Assembly: GCA_036346375.1 (NCBI GenBank) | Contig: JAYEVE010001028.1 | Span: 1 to 64,000, forward strand | DNA: 64,000 bases | Reading direction: 5' to 3' | Source of the DNA: Guadua angustifolia | Taxonomy: Eukaryota; Streptophyta; Magnoliopsida; Poales; Poaceae | Shown here: positions 21,740 through 33,721 of the stretch, in pieces | Layout of the letters: the number at the start of each line of letters is the position of its first letter | Numbering within the stretch: the stretch's first letter is position 1 | Made by a program: the position numbers and the translations under genes | Notes under the pieces: generated by a model | Database searches by the model: none | What the model was told of the DNA's origin: nothing | The model's input: only the letters and a program-made list of their open reading frames with translations

Positions 21740-22800
21740 AAAGAGTCGTGAACTCGTGATCTTCCTTTCTTACAGCCGTCCGGGTGCGAATTCTTGGCGA
21801 AAGTTTGATAAGTCCCGTCAAAATTTCGGATTTCGGTCATAATCGAGATTTCAAATTTCGGTAGAATGAAAATAAAATGGAAATTAAGGTTTGCTATAGT
21901 AATGTTGGTAAATCTCTATTAGATTGCAGTTTTTTTTGACCGGTTTTGATGTTTTTGGGCTAGATTCTGCACTAATTTTTTTATAGAGAATTGTAATTCT
22001 TTTTATGAGGAATACATGTAAAAATTTGTAAAACAATACATATATAAATTATGTAAACCTAACCCTACACCGGGACTTGGATTTCAGCCTTACATAATGT
22101 ATTTAAGTCTAAACATTAAACCCTAACTTAGATTTCGACCTTAAATAAAGTATTTCGGTTTAAACCTTAACTTCCTAACTTGGATTTGGACATTAAATAA
22201 TATATTTCGGCCTAAATCCTAAACCTTAATTGTAACGATTTGGCACATTGTTTCTCCTACAATACTTCGGAAAAAATTTAGATCATCACTTTTTATCGAA
22301 CGGTTATATGCAATTGTCAAAATTGCACTCACAGAGGGGCTACAGTGGATCTCATTTCACAGGGTACCATATTCTTCAGTTATTATATCCAAGCGCCACG
22401 TGAGGCTCTTCAAGAAGGCCTTTGAGCTAGCCCTCCTCTGCGACACCAAGGTCGCGCTCCTCATCATCTTGTTGAAAAATTAGCATGGTATGATATTAAT
22501 TTAATTTTATAGTTACACAATAAGTTTGTATTAAGTTAAGCATTGCAACTACAATATGATTACTAGTAGTCAGCAGATTTACAGAACATGTTAGTAAAAC
22601 AAACATACATACATATGCTAGATAACCTAACTAATACATAGATGTAAACAATACTATCATAGCAGCATGCATTTTTATTAGATCTAATCACAATAGAAAG
22701 AATCACTTGGATTAAAAACTACTTAGTCATGAGCACTCACAGTAAGCTTAATGAAAAACGGGAAGCTACGAAGTAGTGATGCGATGCGACGATCGAAGAC
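21740..22800. other. AT-rich intergenic, no gene
   Basis: Includes a short GAAATTTCGG-type stretch near 21818-21870 and three loosely repeated phrases of the form CCTAACTTGGATTT(C/G)G near 22070-22200. No coding sequence is supported. Confidence 0.5.
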
Positions 22801-22977
22801 GATGACGAGCAGTCGCGCGGAATGGCGCTTTGTAGAAACCTGATCGCTGGTCTCCCGTGCAGGGCTTCAAGTGATCGGCATCAGATCGGAGACACTGCTC
22901 TCCCTATGCCTGTTGCACAACAGAGGAAGGCACGGAATGGCTCCAAAAGCAGCAAGCACAGAGGAAGCAAATTGCCG

Positions 22978-23731
22978 GAGAGAATGAGATTGGTTTTCTG
23001 TAATGTCCTGCTTCACGTACAGGGATGTTTCCCTTTTTGAAAGCGCGTAAGACCAAAACCACCTCACGATAACTCAGATCAAACTACCACAATTCCAGGA
23101 ATCGCCCCCTGGGATCTCACAACGCGAGTGAGAGAATGAGATTGGTTTTCTATAACGTCCTGCTTCACGTACAGGGATGTTTCCCTTTTTGAAAGTGCGT
23201 AAGACCAAAACCACCTCACGATAACTCAGATCAAACTACCACAATTCCAGGAATCGCCCCCTGGGATCTCACAACGCGAGTGAGAGAATGAGATCGGTTT
23301 TCAGAACGCCCCGCTTCACGACAGGATGTTTCCCTTTTTGAAAGCGCGTAAGACCAAAACCACCTCACGATAACTCAGATCAAACTACCACAATTCTAGG
23401 AATCGCCCCCTGGGATCTCACAACGCGAGTGAGAGAATGAGATTGGTTTTCTGTAACATCCTGCTTCACGTACAGGGATGTTTCCCTTTTTGAAAGCGCG
23501 TAAGACCAAAACCACCTCACGATAACTCAGATCAAACTACCACAATTCCAGGAATCGCCCCTGGGATCTCACAACACGAGTGAGAGAATGAGATTGGTTT
23601 TCAGAACGCCCCGCTTCACGACAGGATGTTTCCCTTTTTGAAAGCGCGTAAGACCAAAACCACCTCACGATAACTCAGATCAAACTATCACAATTCCAGA
23701 AATCGCCCCCTGGGATCTCACAACGCGAGTG
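22978..23731 (+). repeat. Five-copy 150-bp tandem array
   Basis: Units start GAGAGAATGAGAT at 22978, 23130, 23282, 23431 and 23582 (spacing 152, 152, 149, 151). Each contains GGATGTTTCCCTTTTTGAAA, ACCAAAACCACCTCACGATA, ACTCAGATCAAACTA and GGGATCTCACAAC. Copies 1, 2 and 4 have a CTTCACGTACAGGGATG version; copies 3 and 5 share a shorter CTTCACGACAGGATG version, giving an A-A-B-A-B order. No long frame runs through it. Flanks show no gene. Confidence 0.9.
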
Positions 23732-23739
23732 AACGGGCT

Positions 23740-25600
23740 AACCGCACGAAAACGTGCGTCTCCCTGGGTCCGCGGCACCACGTCAGCAGTCGAGATGTAA
23801 GGTGATATGGCATAGTCAGTACATATGGTAAAAGATTAAGTACATTTAGCACATCTCGATCGGTCACAAGTCACGCGATAAACAAGTGAAATATGTGATA
23901 TATATACACGTGCGTACGTATGTGTACATAGCCTAACATAGCTAACTATTAGTATCTCTAGCCTTACTACCAATTCATACTAGAGTTCATGTATGAGCTC
24001 TCTTTATAAATTGGTTGAGCTCCATCTAATAGCTAATTAATATGATACTAAAAGACATATCCTCAACTCAATACTTCTTTAGCTACTTCCATTGAATTAA
24101 TTCTGAATTAATTTCCACTTCTCCCCTGCCAGCAAGCTCTACGAGTACTCCAGGTGCGAGCCTTCCTCCGTCTATTTGCCCGAATTAGTTCTCACTCTTC
24201 CGTAGCCAGCCGAATTTAGCCCAATAGGATCCGCCATGTGCACTCGATCGATTCGCCCCGATTTTTTTTTCTTAATTTTTCAGACCTCGGGACGTGATCC
24301 GAAAACAAAATTTGAAACCTTTCTCCCATCTCTGGTGGCCTCATGGAACATAAAAGCAATTAACGAAAAAATAGGGTTGTATTCACCGTGGATTTCCAAA
24401 CTTCCAATAATTCAAGGAGCATTCGTCATGGAGTTTTAACAGTCGTATGATATATGGTTGACCTAAAGGGTTGATTTTCATTGACCGACAGTGGCATAAG
24501 CAGAAGAAAAATAGAGAGGGTACTCAGTATTGTTGTACTTCCTTGTATTTATGTGGATGGCTGGTGTAGCATCTTAACGACTACCGAAAAAAAGACTGTA
24601 GGACTAAAAAAACACTAGAAACACAACGGTCAGAACTAGTACTCTAGCCCCTTCACGCCTCCCCCCTCTTAAGCTAGTGTCCACCGAGTTGCAAGGGGTT
24701 TAGCTCATATGTATCCGTTTTCGACGACAAATGCCAGCAAGGAGATTCCATGAAAGGGGCAGAGGAGATTTGCGCATAAACCATTTCTCTGATTGCACTG
24801 CAGTGAGGCCCATTTCCGGTAGGTTTCGATGCCTCCATTGGGTGCAGACGCTCAGGCTAAGTACACGATTGACACGACAAATGTGTTGGTGTCCAATAAT
24901 AGTCTTTGGGTCGTGTCAAGGTCAAGCACTCCTCACGTCGTACACATTTGCATGATTAGTCCATCTCGTGATACATGACAATTGTGGTACCCAACTAGAT
25001 TATCCGATATTTGGGCTTCAACTAGTGAGGAAAATTATGGATGTGAAGTGGGTACAGAGCATACTTTGTTAGGATGGCTAACAATGTAGCCAGGAATGCC
25101 ATGTCTTACCAACCTGCTTGTGTTTTTGGAGACGTAGATTAGTTCCTCTTTAGGATCTCATCATCATGTAAATTAATTGCAAAAGGAGTAAGAGACGCTA
25201 TGACTTGCATGGTGAAATGAACAGATTTGTTGAAGGAAAACAAATGATTTGTCACTTCTAGAGGCTACAACAATGTGGCCGATCGAAAGAATTTTGGAGC
25301 TGTACATGGAATTTTGCTGCTCCGGTTGCACATGCATGCAGGAAATTAGATGGACGATTTGGCCTCAAATTACGCTGTCAAATGATTGCGTGCTATTGGT
25401 TGTTTCAGAAAATGATTGCTTGTTTTCTGTCGGAAATTTTGTTTTGCTCATTTGTTTGGAACTATTTTACTGGTCAGAAAAATTTTGTTTAGGGTCCCAA
25501 ACTGCATAATCCTAGCATATGTGTGTGGTTGACCTAGGCCGTGGACGACATCGACGCATGGTGCCACAATTATTACTGTTTGCTGATGCAGATGTCACTT
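23740..25600. other. Intergenic, no gene recognised
   Basis: Mostly unique AT-rich sequence. A short repeat shared with 19133 lies near 24376 (GTTGTATTCACCGTGG). Small frames at 24731-24955 and 25249-25509 match no family I can recognise. Confidence 0.45.
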
Positions 25601-25624
25601 AGCACAATGGCACATGCACCTTGA

Positions 25625-25649
25625 ATATATATATATATATATATATATA
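25625..25649. repeat. (AT)n microsatellite
   Basis: An uninterrupted AT run of about 25 bases. Confidence 0.9.
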
Positions 25650-25699
25650 GTAGCTGTAAAAACCTAGTTGCTGCATTGAGGATGAGAGTTATTCCTAGT

Positions 25700-27200
25700 A
25701 CATTGTTTGTGGTGCCACCAGGAATTAAATTTCGCTGAAATTCACTAAATTTTTGCTGAATTTTTTGATTTTGGGACTCCACAAAATTCAAACTACCGGC
25801 GGATAAAAACTTTTGAAATTGCTACAGTAAAATTTTCATTTTTTGGGCGGAATTTCCCTAAATTTCATCAAAATTTCATGAATTTTGACCAGAATTTGAA
25901 CTTTTAGAGCCGAATTTGACCGGATTTAGTCCAATAACCCATAAGAAAGTGATCTTCTATGAAAATGTGTTTAAAAAATGAATTTTTGAGATATTTTAAA
26001 ATTTTGGTAGAAACACTATTAGTTTTTATAAAGTTGTAAAAGCTTGATAATGAGCTAAAAATTTTATGATACTATTTTGAGCAGTGTAGAACTGTACATA
26101 AAAATTTTCAGAATAATTAAATTTCATTTTTATCTTTAAAAATAAAAAATAGAATGAACATAATTGAGATAGTTACCTTGTCGAATTTTATAAATTTTCT
26201 CGAGTGTGATCATGATCTAACATTTTTACAAGAGATTAATAATTTCCTCAGTACCATTATATAAAATTTTCAAAAACTTTTAACTTTTTTTTTCTTGCTT
26301 AATCAAATCTATATAAACACTGAACTTTATTTGTTATATTATATTTCAAAAATCAAACAAAGAAAGAACATAAATGGTATTGTGCCTTGTAAGAATTTTA
26401 TAAATTAATTGGAGGGTGATCATGATTCAAAATTTTATGAAATATTAGTAATTTCATTATCAACTTTTTAAAATTTTCAAAAATTTTAAACCTTTTTTAT
26501 TGCTAAAGCAAATCTATGTATTGATCATCGGGCTTTTATTAGGATGTAGCATTGTCATAATTTTTAAAAATTATTTAAGAATGATCATTATCTAAAAATT
26601 TTATATAACTATTAATGCTACATCAAGACCATCCACAAAAATGTTCAAAATTTTATAACATGGTTTGGATAATTTTTCATTTCGTTCAAATTTGCGGTAA
26701 GCCATTTGACAAGAGAAGTAGCACTATTTGAATTTTTAAAAATTCATGACATTGGACCATCATCTGAAAATTTAATAAGAATATTATAGATATGTCAGAA
26801 CTATCCAAAAAAAATTTCAAAATTTTATAACCTTGTTTGTTCTATTTTCATTCGATTGAAACTTGGCGGTCGACGTTTTATCGGGATAGTAGCAATATTT
26901 GAATTTTTAAAAATTCCTCAGATTTGATAATCACTTGAAAATTTTGTGAGAACATATTTGATGTGTCAGTAGCCTTAAAAAATTCAAATTTTTTTGACAT
27001 CATTTGAACCATTTTTCGATTAGTTCAAATTGGACGAAATTTCGGGAATTTCGAGCGAAATTTCAAATTTTTAGCCGAAATTTCAGAAATTTTGGTAATA
27101 AAAAAACCAGATTTGAATTTTGAACATCCGAAATAATAAAATTTCGCTGAAATTTTAGATTTCGACCACCAATGAAATTTTATCTAAAACGAAATTCAAA
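25700..27200. repeat. AT-rich degenerate AAATTTTCAAAATTTTA repeats
   Basis: Imperfect, loosely periodic phrases of 20-30 bp recur with spacing of roughly 120-190 bp, for example AAAATTTTCAAAAATTTTAA and TTGAATTTTTAAAAATTC. The edges (25730-25870 and 27030-27190) are rich in GAAATTTCGG/CCGAAATTTC. The edge phrases resemble the small MITE family at 35912 and 49038, so the block may be a larger relative. No gene. Confidence 0.5.
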
Positions 27201-28920
27201 TCCTTAGGTGCCACAACATTAATACACCAGCAGGGAGAAAGAAAGAGAAACAAAGAAGAAGATGTATATTTATTGACTGGGCTACCGGTACATACTAGCG
27301 TTGGAAGAGTTTTATTTACTATTTTTTATAAGTGATTCGCTTTCCTCTCCTGTTCTCCGCTTCTCTGCGAGTGCAGGAGCAAGGGAGACGTGGCATGGCA
27401 GGAGCTAGGGTTCTAGTTGGGGCGGGGATGATTGATTTGGGCCATCGGCTAGGATCGCACGATCCTATGGTGATGCAAGATCCTTCGCCTGACCGTGCGA
27501 TCTCGATCGGATAGCCAGGAAGATACATGGACAGGTGTCATAGATTGGTTCACTGCTAGGAACACGGAGCGCTGGGAATGCGGGGATCTCTTCCAGCCTA
27601 AGAGAAGTAATATATGGAAGATACAGACATAACAAAGTTGTGTCTTGCGTTGGGAATACCCTAAGCATCCCCACTCAGGAAATGCAACAACATCAAACAG
27701 AAAGGTACTCTCCAGGCACAACACATGGATCCAAACAGGGATTATCAGCCAACACATGACACCGACACACCAAAACAGAGCCAAATAATGTGAAGATGCA
27801 TATTGTGTCTTATCCAGATAGCCCAACAAGCAACTGCAAGATAAGTGGTACCGGTGGGCTTGAGTCGGTCTAGGCTTTTGGATTAGATTGATTCAAAACT
27901 GCAAAAGGATTGGACTTATTTTAAATCTATAACTATTTGGATTAGATCTAGGCCAGATTGGGTTAGGCTTAAACCTTATGTTTTTCTATTAAATCTCTTA
28001 CCACTAGTTAGGTAAATCAATTGATGTTACCTTTAGCACTAATGTTTTCTTTTTCGTTTTACATACTTAAATTAAGTTCTAACTTTCAATCTCTATTTCT
28101 AGTAATTGGGATATGTAATTATGGACATTGGAGCGATATTTCTTTTTTGCTTACTAAGACTGTAACAATGATTCAAGTTGATGGTTTAAACTTTAAAGTG
28201 CCATATTCAATTGATAAAAATGTGTTTCCATGTGATACTATTCTTGAACAAAAATATAGCTACAATAGTTTTGGAATTTGTTGGTAGTATAGTTTTGGAA
28301 TTTGTTGGTAGTAGGTTAACAAGAAAGGGGATATATCCTTATAGCCATCAATATCCATGAGTTTTTTCCTTTAAGGGTTTAGTTATGATGTTATATGATA
28401 ATTTTATTTACAGTAAATTCTGATTGAATTTTGAGCTGACACTGGATTGTTTAGCTCAGTTTTATTCTATAACTTAAAATAATGTTGGACTTATTTAGCG
28501 AAACATGTAATTTGCATATAGGTAACAAAGCAGTGCGACAGTATTTGTGACTTTATCCTAAAAAATGGAATAACCTTTTTGGATGCAAAGAATGGTTGAT
28601 CAAATCTGATTACCCGATTTACTTTTAAAAAGCTGATTATCTGATGAAGACTAATGATAAGACTGCTACCTGATCACTATGTGCTGTTCAGAAGTAGCAC
28701 TAGTACTTGTCTACAAGATACATATGATGTTTGCAGGAGATGGGCCATTCCTGAGGCAACCTGGCATGGATGATCACTACTAGTACTATGTACTGTTCAG
28801 TTCAGTGCAAGGACGGCTTGTACCAATGTACCCTACGCCGGCAACAAGGAAAGCGAGGCCTTGAAGGAAGAGGTAGGTGTAGTTTCCCTTCTTTGCGCAC
28901 AGCACATCCAGAGAGCATTA
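27200..28920. other. Intergenic, no gene recognised
   Basis: A minus-strand frame at 27449-27829 is open for 126 codons but has no family match and untypical composition. A 23-bp direct repeat (TAGTTTTGGAATTTGTTGG) occurs twice at 28268-28312. Otherwise AT-rich with no supported feature. Confidence 0.45.
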
Positions 28921-28928
28921 TTCAGGCT

Positions 28929-29781
28929 CAGTGGCGTATCCAAAAACTTAAAAAGGAGGGGGCTAAAATCGAGACCTCTAAACTAATATATAATATATTA
29001 ATATATATAGTATTTTTCATAACATATAATATGATGAATGATATATATGTATATAATATACAAATATCAACACTTATCTAACAGTCGCATATAATATAAA
29101 TACGTAACATTACAAAGAAAAAAATCGTACCGATCATCGCTTCTTAAGAGTTGATAGTTGATATTTACAGGTTTTTATGTTTTGAAAACGTTATAAAATA
29201 TCTTCCATGTCTATCTTGAAAAATATGTCTCGTTCGGTGTAGTATACCATAAGATCATTTAACCAGTCATCACTTATATCTTATTACGCAAATTTGTCTT
29301 AATAATCTTCATTGCCGAGAAAGCCATTTCAACTGTATCTGTCCCCACAGGTAAAACTAATACTAATTCAATAAGCCTATAGACTAATGGATAAACAACA
29401 TGTTTTTTTGCTTCAACCATCATCACCGCGAGACTAGCAAGATCATCACAACTTAAAAATTCTTCTCTTCTCAAGTCATCAATGAATAAGTCAAGTTGTG
29501 CTTCTAAAACCACACGATCATATGATGAGAAATCATCTGAATAAATCTCTGAAAACCGAAGAAACCTATCATATTCAAAATTTGCAAATGAATCTCTTGG
29601 GTCTAGACAAATAATGCATCTTAAAAGCTCTATCAAAAATTCACTGAACCGATTATTTAACTCGGTAACTTCTCTAAATTTGTAGACGAATTTTTCTTAA
29701 ATTTATCTAACTTAAGAGGAGAAGAGGGGGGCGCAGGTGGGGCTCCAGCCCACCTACGCCCCCCTGGTGCATACGTCACTG
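28929..29781 (-). mobile_element. hAT element, 853 bp, exact 8-bp TSD
   Basis: The ends are CAGTGGCGTATCC and the inverted GCATACGTCACTG (CAGTGACGTATGC). TTCAGGCT flanks it on both sides (28921-28928 and 29782-29789), an exact 8-bp duplication as expected for the hAT superfamily. The interior codes on the minus strand for the C-terminal part of a hAT transposase. It is an internally deleted, non-autonomous copy. The sub-terminal GGTGGGCTGGAGCCCCACCT is a perfect palindrome. Confidence 0.9.
29180..29636 (-). pseudogene. hAT transposase C-terminus (dimerisation region)
   Basis: The 120-codon frame contains DLASLAVMMVEAKKHVVYPL, LIELVLVLPV and VEMAFSAMKIIKTNLRNK, the signature of the C-terminal dimerisation region of TTF-type zinc finger hAT transposases. 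A frameshift after NKI leads to a continuation in another frame, DDWLNDLMVYYTERDIF. The BED/TTF zinc finger and catalytic core are missing, so no transposase can be made. Confidence 0.8.
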
Positions 29782-29789
29782 TTCAGGCT

Positions 29790-30585
29790 CCAATAAGTTC
29801 TGAAAAGTGGCATTTGCAAGTGGTACGCGCGAGAAGTCAAGTTTTGCAAACTGTCATTTTAGCTTAATTTGGAGTTCTTGCTAGCAAGCAGACACATCAT
29901 ACCTGTTCCGGAATCTTAGTTTCTTCTTTTCTTTGGTAGCGCTACGATCATAGGCCTGATCAGCTCAGCATCTGCCACATTCACAGCGTCTGTGCCTGTG
30001 AAATGTTCTGAAACAGCCGTGAACGATCTGAAGTTAGATGAATGCATCAATATTGTACTGACTACAGTCATTCTGAACACAATGAAACCTGAACCTTGCG
30101 ACGTTTGTTTCCTCTCTGCCGAGGGATTTGCAGAGAGTGATGATCGTTCGAACGTACACCAGGCCCCAGAGACACAGAGAGAGGGATATGGATATTGGGG
30201 AAGAAGTCCGACACCCGTATCGTAAAGCAGCAGTAGATGAACGTCACCGTGTGAGCCGCGATCTTGCCTACGTATAGTACGGTATCAATTATCTATATAC
30301 TTTACCACGTAAAATTTTTATTAATATAAAAGAGAGAGAAAAAAAAGAGAGTATAGGTGCTTAGAGACAACTATAGACGGTATAAAATAACATTCCGTAA
30401 GTTACTGTCTATAATAAATACTCTTTTATATTATAATTAAAAAGATTGTAGAATCTCTTAGAAACATTTTTAAAATGTTATTTATTGTAGTTGTCTAAGT
30501 TTGATAGTACGACCATCGTGGGAAGTTCGGACACCCAAATAGTAGAACCAGTGAAGTTTAATCATCCGTCTACTAAATCTGGGAG
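29790..30585. other. Intergenic, no gene recognised
   Basis: A 77-codon frame at 29992-30225 has no recognised family. AT-rich sequence with TTATATTATAATTAAAAAG near 30425 may be a decayed MITE. Confidence 0.4.
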
Positions 30586-30589
30586 ACTT

Positions 30590-31390
30590 CTCGGCGTCTC
30601 AAGCGTTTGAGCCGAGCTTTCTGGCTCGGCTCAAAAAATTTTATCGCGATTTAGTCCTTTTGTAAATTACTTAACAGGTCCTTCGCGATTTTTTGAGAGA
30701 GGAAGATTTTTTCTCAAAATTTGCGCTCGATCCCTCATCGCCATTTTACGAAAAAGAACCTCCGTTAGATTTAAATCGCGAATAAGCCCTTTTCTAATTT
30801 TTAAGGATAGCGGATAGGTCCAAAACGTAACATTGTGTCCTTGCTCGTTACGTTTAGGTCCTTTCTTCGCTTTTTTTCGAAAAATATTTTCGCCATCGTA
30901 AATATGTGCGGCTCTATCTCTAGACTTTTTCCCCATCTCGATTTCCCATCTCGATCTCTAATATTTTTTAAAGCGTGTATTATTACTAAGTGAAGCGTAG
31001 AGTGTTAGACTCCGCAAAAAAAGTTGTCGTCTCTAATAATTTTTCGCCCTTTTCCCTCTAGACCTTTTCCCGCCGTGGTTTTCCAATTTCGGCCCAATAT
31101 TTTCCAAATAATTCGTCAAGTAGATATTTCTACGTCTTTTATCTCTATTTTTTCCCGTTTCGCTCATTATTTGGCGATTTAAGAAATTAAACGCTCCGGG
31201 AAAAAGAATTTTTTTCACGAAAACGCCACGCGCACGGCGTATACGCTAAACGCAGATCGTTTTTTTTTCAACCGTTTCGCGTGTTTCCTCGACGATTTTT
31301 TTAGCAAACACCAACAGAAAAAACTCAAAATTTTTCACACGAAAAAACAACACACGCGACGTACGCCGCGCATACTATCCTAGTTGACTC
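30590..31390 (-). repeat. Degenerate repeat block (family A), minus orientation
   Basis: On the minus strand it carries the phrases seen at 1-2060: GAAAAATTAGAAAAGGGC (as TTAAAAATTAGAAAAGGGCT), TATTCGCGATTTAAATC, GGACCTAAACGTAA and CGCGAAGGACCTG. No coding sequence. Its left edge near 30590 has an inverted GAGCCGAG...CTCGGCTC. Confidence 0.55.
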
Positions 31391-31619
31391 TAGTCCGACC
31401 CGAGCGAGCTCTGAAAATCCGGCCCAATAGCCGAAAAATGAGCTGGCGCTTCTTCGGCTTACGAGCTGCGGCCTGACTTGGCTCGCTCAAGATTGGGCTT
31501 ACGCTAAGACTGGGCTGCAGCCGCACTGAGAAGACAACCAAGCCAAGGCTCAAGAGCCAACCTAGCTCGCTGTTTCGACAGGTCTACTTACACAGTAACA
31601 ATCCTCTTGAGAAGAAAAA

Positions 31620-31802
31620 GAGTAAATTTCAGGAAGCCACGTATTTCAAGTACAAACTATCATGAAAGTCCGGATTAAAGATATATATTTGTTTCGTAAA
31701 ACTAGAGGTTGTAGCATCTTCCTTTATTTAGAGTCCAAATTTTAGCATATATTTCACATAACTTTAGATTAAAGAGACATTTGTTTCGCAAAATTATAGG
31801 TT
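31620..31802. repeat. Tandem duplicated CACTA target region
   Basis: GTTTCGTAAAACTAGAGG precedes TTGTAGCATCTTCC at about 31689-31721, and the related GTTTCGCAAAATTATAGG lies at about 31783-31800. Before the CACTA insertion the second copy would also have continued into GTTGTAGCATCTTCC, which is now at 33170. So the CACTA element landed in the second unit of a duplication of about 95 bp. Confidence 0.7.
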
Positions 31803-32036
31803 CACTACAAGGATGGATATTTTCCCCGAGTGTTTTCCACACTGGATAGGGATAAAACACTCGAGATACCCTATCCCGAGTGGGCACACTCGCATATTGC
31901 ACTCGTGTTATTTTATCGGAAAATCGCTATGCCGAGTGTACTCTCGGGAAAAAATATATACCGAAAGTGCACTCTCGGGATAGCGCTTAGGATTCAGGAC
32001 CGCTGCGTGGCGGATGTAGGCGATGACGTCAACATC

Positions 32037-32167
32037 TATCCCGAGTGCACTCTCGATAGGTCTATCCCGAGTGCACTCTCTGGATAGGTGGCGGCGGGGT
32101 CTATCCCGAGTGCACTCTCGGGATAGGTGGCGGCAGGGTCTATCCCGAGTGCACTCTCGGGATAGGT
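32037..32167. repeat. CACTA sub-terminal tandem repeats, unit about 40 bp
   Basis: Three to four units of TATCCCGAGTGCACTCTC, GGGATAGGTGGCGGC. Each core CCGAGTGCACTCTCGG is a near-palindrome, the likely type of site bound by a CACTA transposase in trans. Confidence 0.75.
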
Positions 32168-32199
32168 ATCAGACCCTGGCCACAAAACAGCCAGCTCAA

Positions 32200-32420
32200 A
32201 TTATCAATTCATAATTCAATAATAACAATCACATCGACAATTCACATACACATTTCAGTAATATTTCAAGCCACAATTCACAATTCAATAATAACAATTC
32301 ACATCCACATTATCAAGCCACAATTCACATCCACATTTCACATTTCACAATTCACATGCACAATTCACATTTCAAGCCACAATTCACATTCACATTATCA
32401 AGCCACAATTTACATATCAC
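32200..32420. repeat. CACATT/ACAATTCA low-complexity stretch
   Basis: Irregular repeats of ACAATTCACAT, CACATTTCA and AAGCCACAATTCA in the CACTA interior. Simple-sequence expansion; no frame is supported. Confidence 0.6.
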
Positions 32421-33172
32421 AAACGAAGTCCGAAATTCAACAAGTCCGAAGTTCAACAAACGAAGTTCACATACACAAAGCATAAAATGTTGTACATATC
32501 ACATCCATACCAAATCCAAAACCACTCCTCGAGGGCTAGATGAATTCAATTAACTTATGTCCCTTGTTTCTTCATCTCCTGCACATTACATTTCAAGAAT
32601 AAAACATATTATATCATATCCATTCAATACAAGGTTACATATTTATAGAAAAGACATATAAGTTAAACGTATTCGCACACAAGATATATCCATACATAAC
32701 ATCAAGTAGGGCAAATTTTTTAAATGGCAAGTCATCAACCAAATCAGATATGATTACTCACCTGGAGATGCAAACCAGTCTATATCCTGATTTGGAATCC
32801 CAATATTATCATCACCACGCGAGCGAACGTGACATCGTTTCCTGTTCATTTCCCCGAGTGCCCTCTCGGAATAGGTGGGCATGTGGACCGAGTGTCCACT
32901 CAGGATAGATAGTAGTGCGTTTGCTGACATGGCAGCTGGTAACCTATGCCGAGTGTGCCCTCGTATTATTTTGTCCTACGTGGGACGACACGCTATATTG
33001 CAGTGCCCTCTCGGAATAGATGTTGTACATTCCGAGAGCACACTCGGGATAGATGACGTTGTCCGAGAGGCATCTACAACGAGAGTACACTCGGCATTGG
33101 GTTATCTACACCGAGTGTGCACTCGGCTTGTCATTTTCACACTCAGCCCAAAACTGAATTCTTGTAGTGGTT

Positions 33173-33720
33173 GTAGCATCTTCCTTCATTTAGTTCCACT
33201 CTGATAGATAGGCTCCGTATGGCAGCGACTGTCAGAGCGCAGGCAAATTACAATACAAGCTACTATCTGTAAACTGTGAAACAAATGTCCTTTAAATTTG
33301 GAGTTCGGTTCAATACATGCTAAATCTGAAAATGTTATGATAGTCTATAAATAAAAACCTGTAGTTTTGCAAATTTTGATTAAAAAACAGTCATGTACTC
33401 ATGTGAGCATCCCAACTAGTAGTGCATGCGCGCATGCGGACGAAAAAATCGCCGCTGGCTGCTTGAAATTTGACTGTCAAGCAGTAAATTTTGCAACACT
33501 GAGGTGCTAGTTGGATGAGTGATAATTTTTTGTAATATTTTTTAGGATTTAGTTCAAATTTTAATTAGATCTTAAAACATTCCAATAAAATACCTCTAAT
33601 TCAAACACCCCCTAAATATTTTTTTTATCAAAACCATTAGAGAACTATACATTCCGGCTTGCATTTTGTAAATATACGGATAATTTGACGTAATGTTCCA
33701 TCAAACTATAAATCTGTCGG
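33173..33720. other. Intergenic, no gene recognised
   Basis: AT-rich; a MITE-like scrap lies near 33500-33612 (CTAGTTGGATGAGTG ... TTCAAACACCCCCTA). No coding sequence. Confidence 0.4.
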
Positions 33721-33721
33721 T

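Larger units (their letters stand above)
31803..33169. mobile_element. Non-autonomous CACTA (En/Spm) element, 1367 bp
   Basis: The ends are CACTACAAGGATGG and the inverted TTCTTGTAGTG, sharing CACTACAAG. GTT at 31800-31802 and 33170-33172 is a 3-bp duplication. Sub-terminal regions are full of CCGAGTG(C/T)(A/C)CTCTCGG-type motifs on both strands, as in CACTA elements, including a tandem array at 32037-32167. The centre has no coding sequence for transposase. Classification rests on ends, duplication size and motifs. Confidence 0.9.

Noticed and set aside
22978..23731. Possible CRISPR-like array
   Set aside because: The 150-bp units are repeated in full with no unique spacers, and the genome is a plant.
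27449..27829. 126-codon minus-strand frame
   Set aside because: It resembles translated UTR-like sequence, rich in Cys, Leu and Ser, without a known domain.
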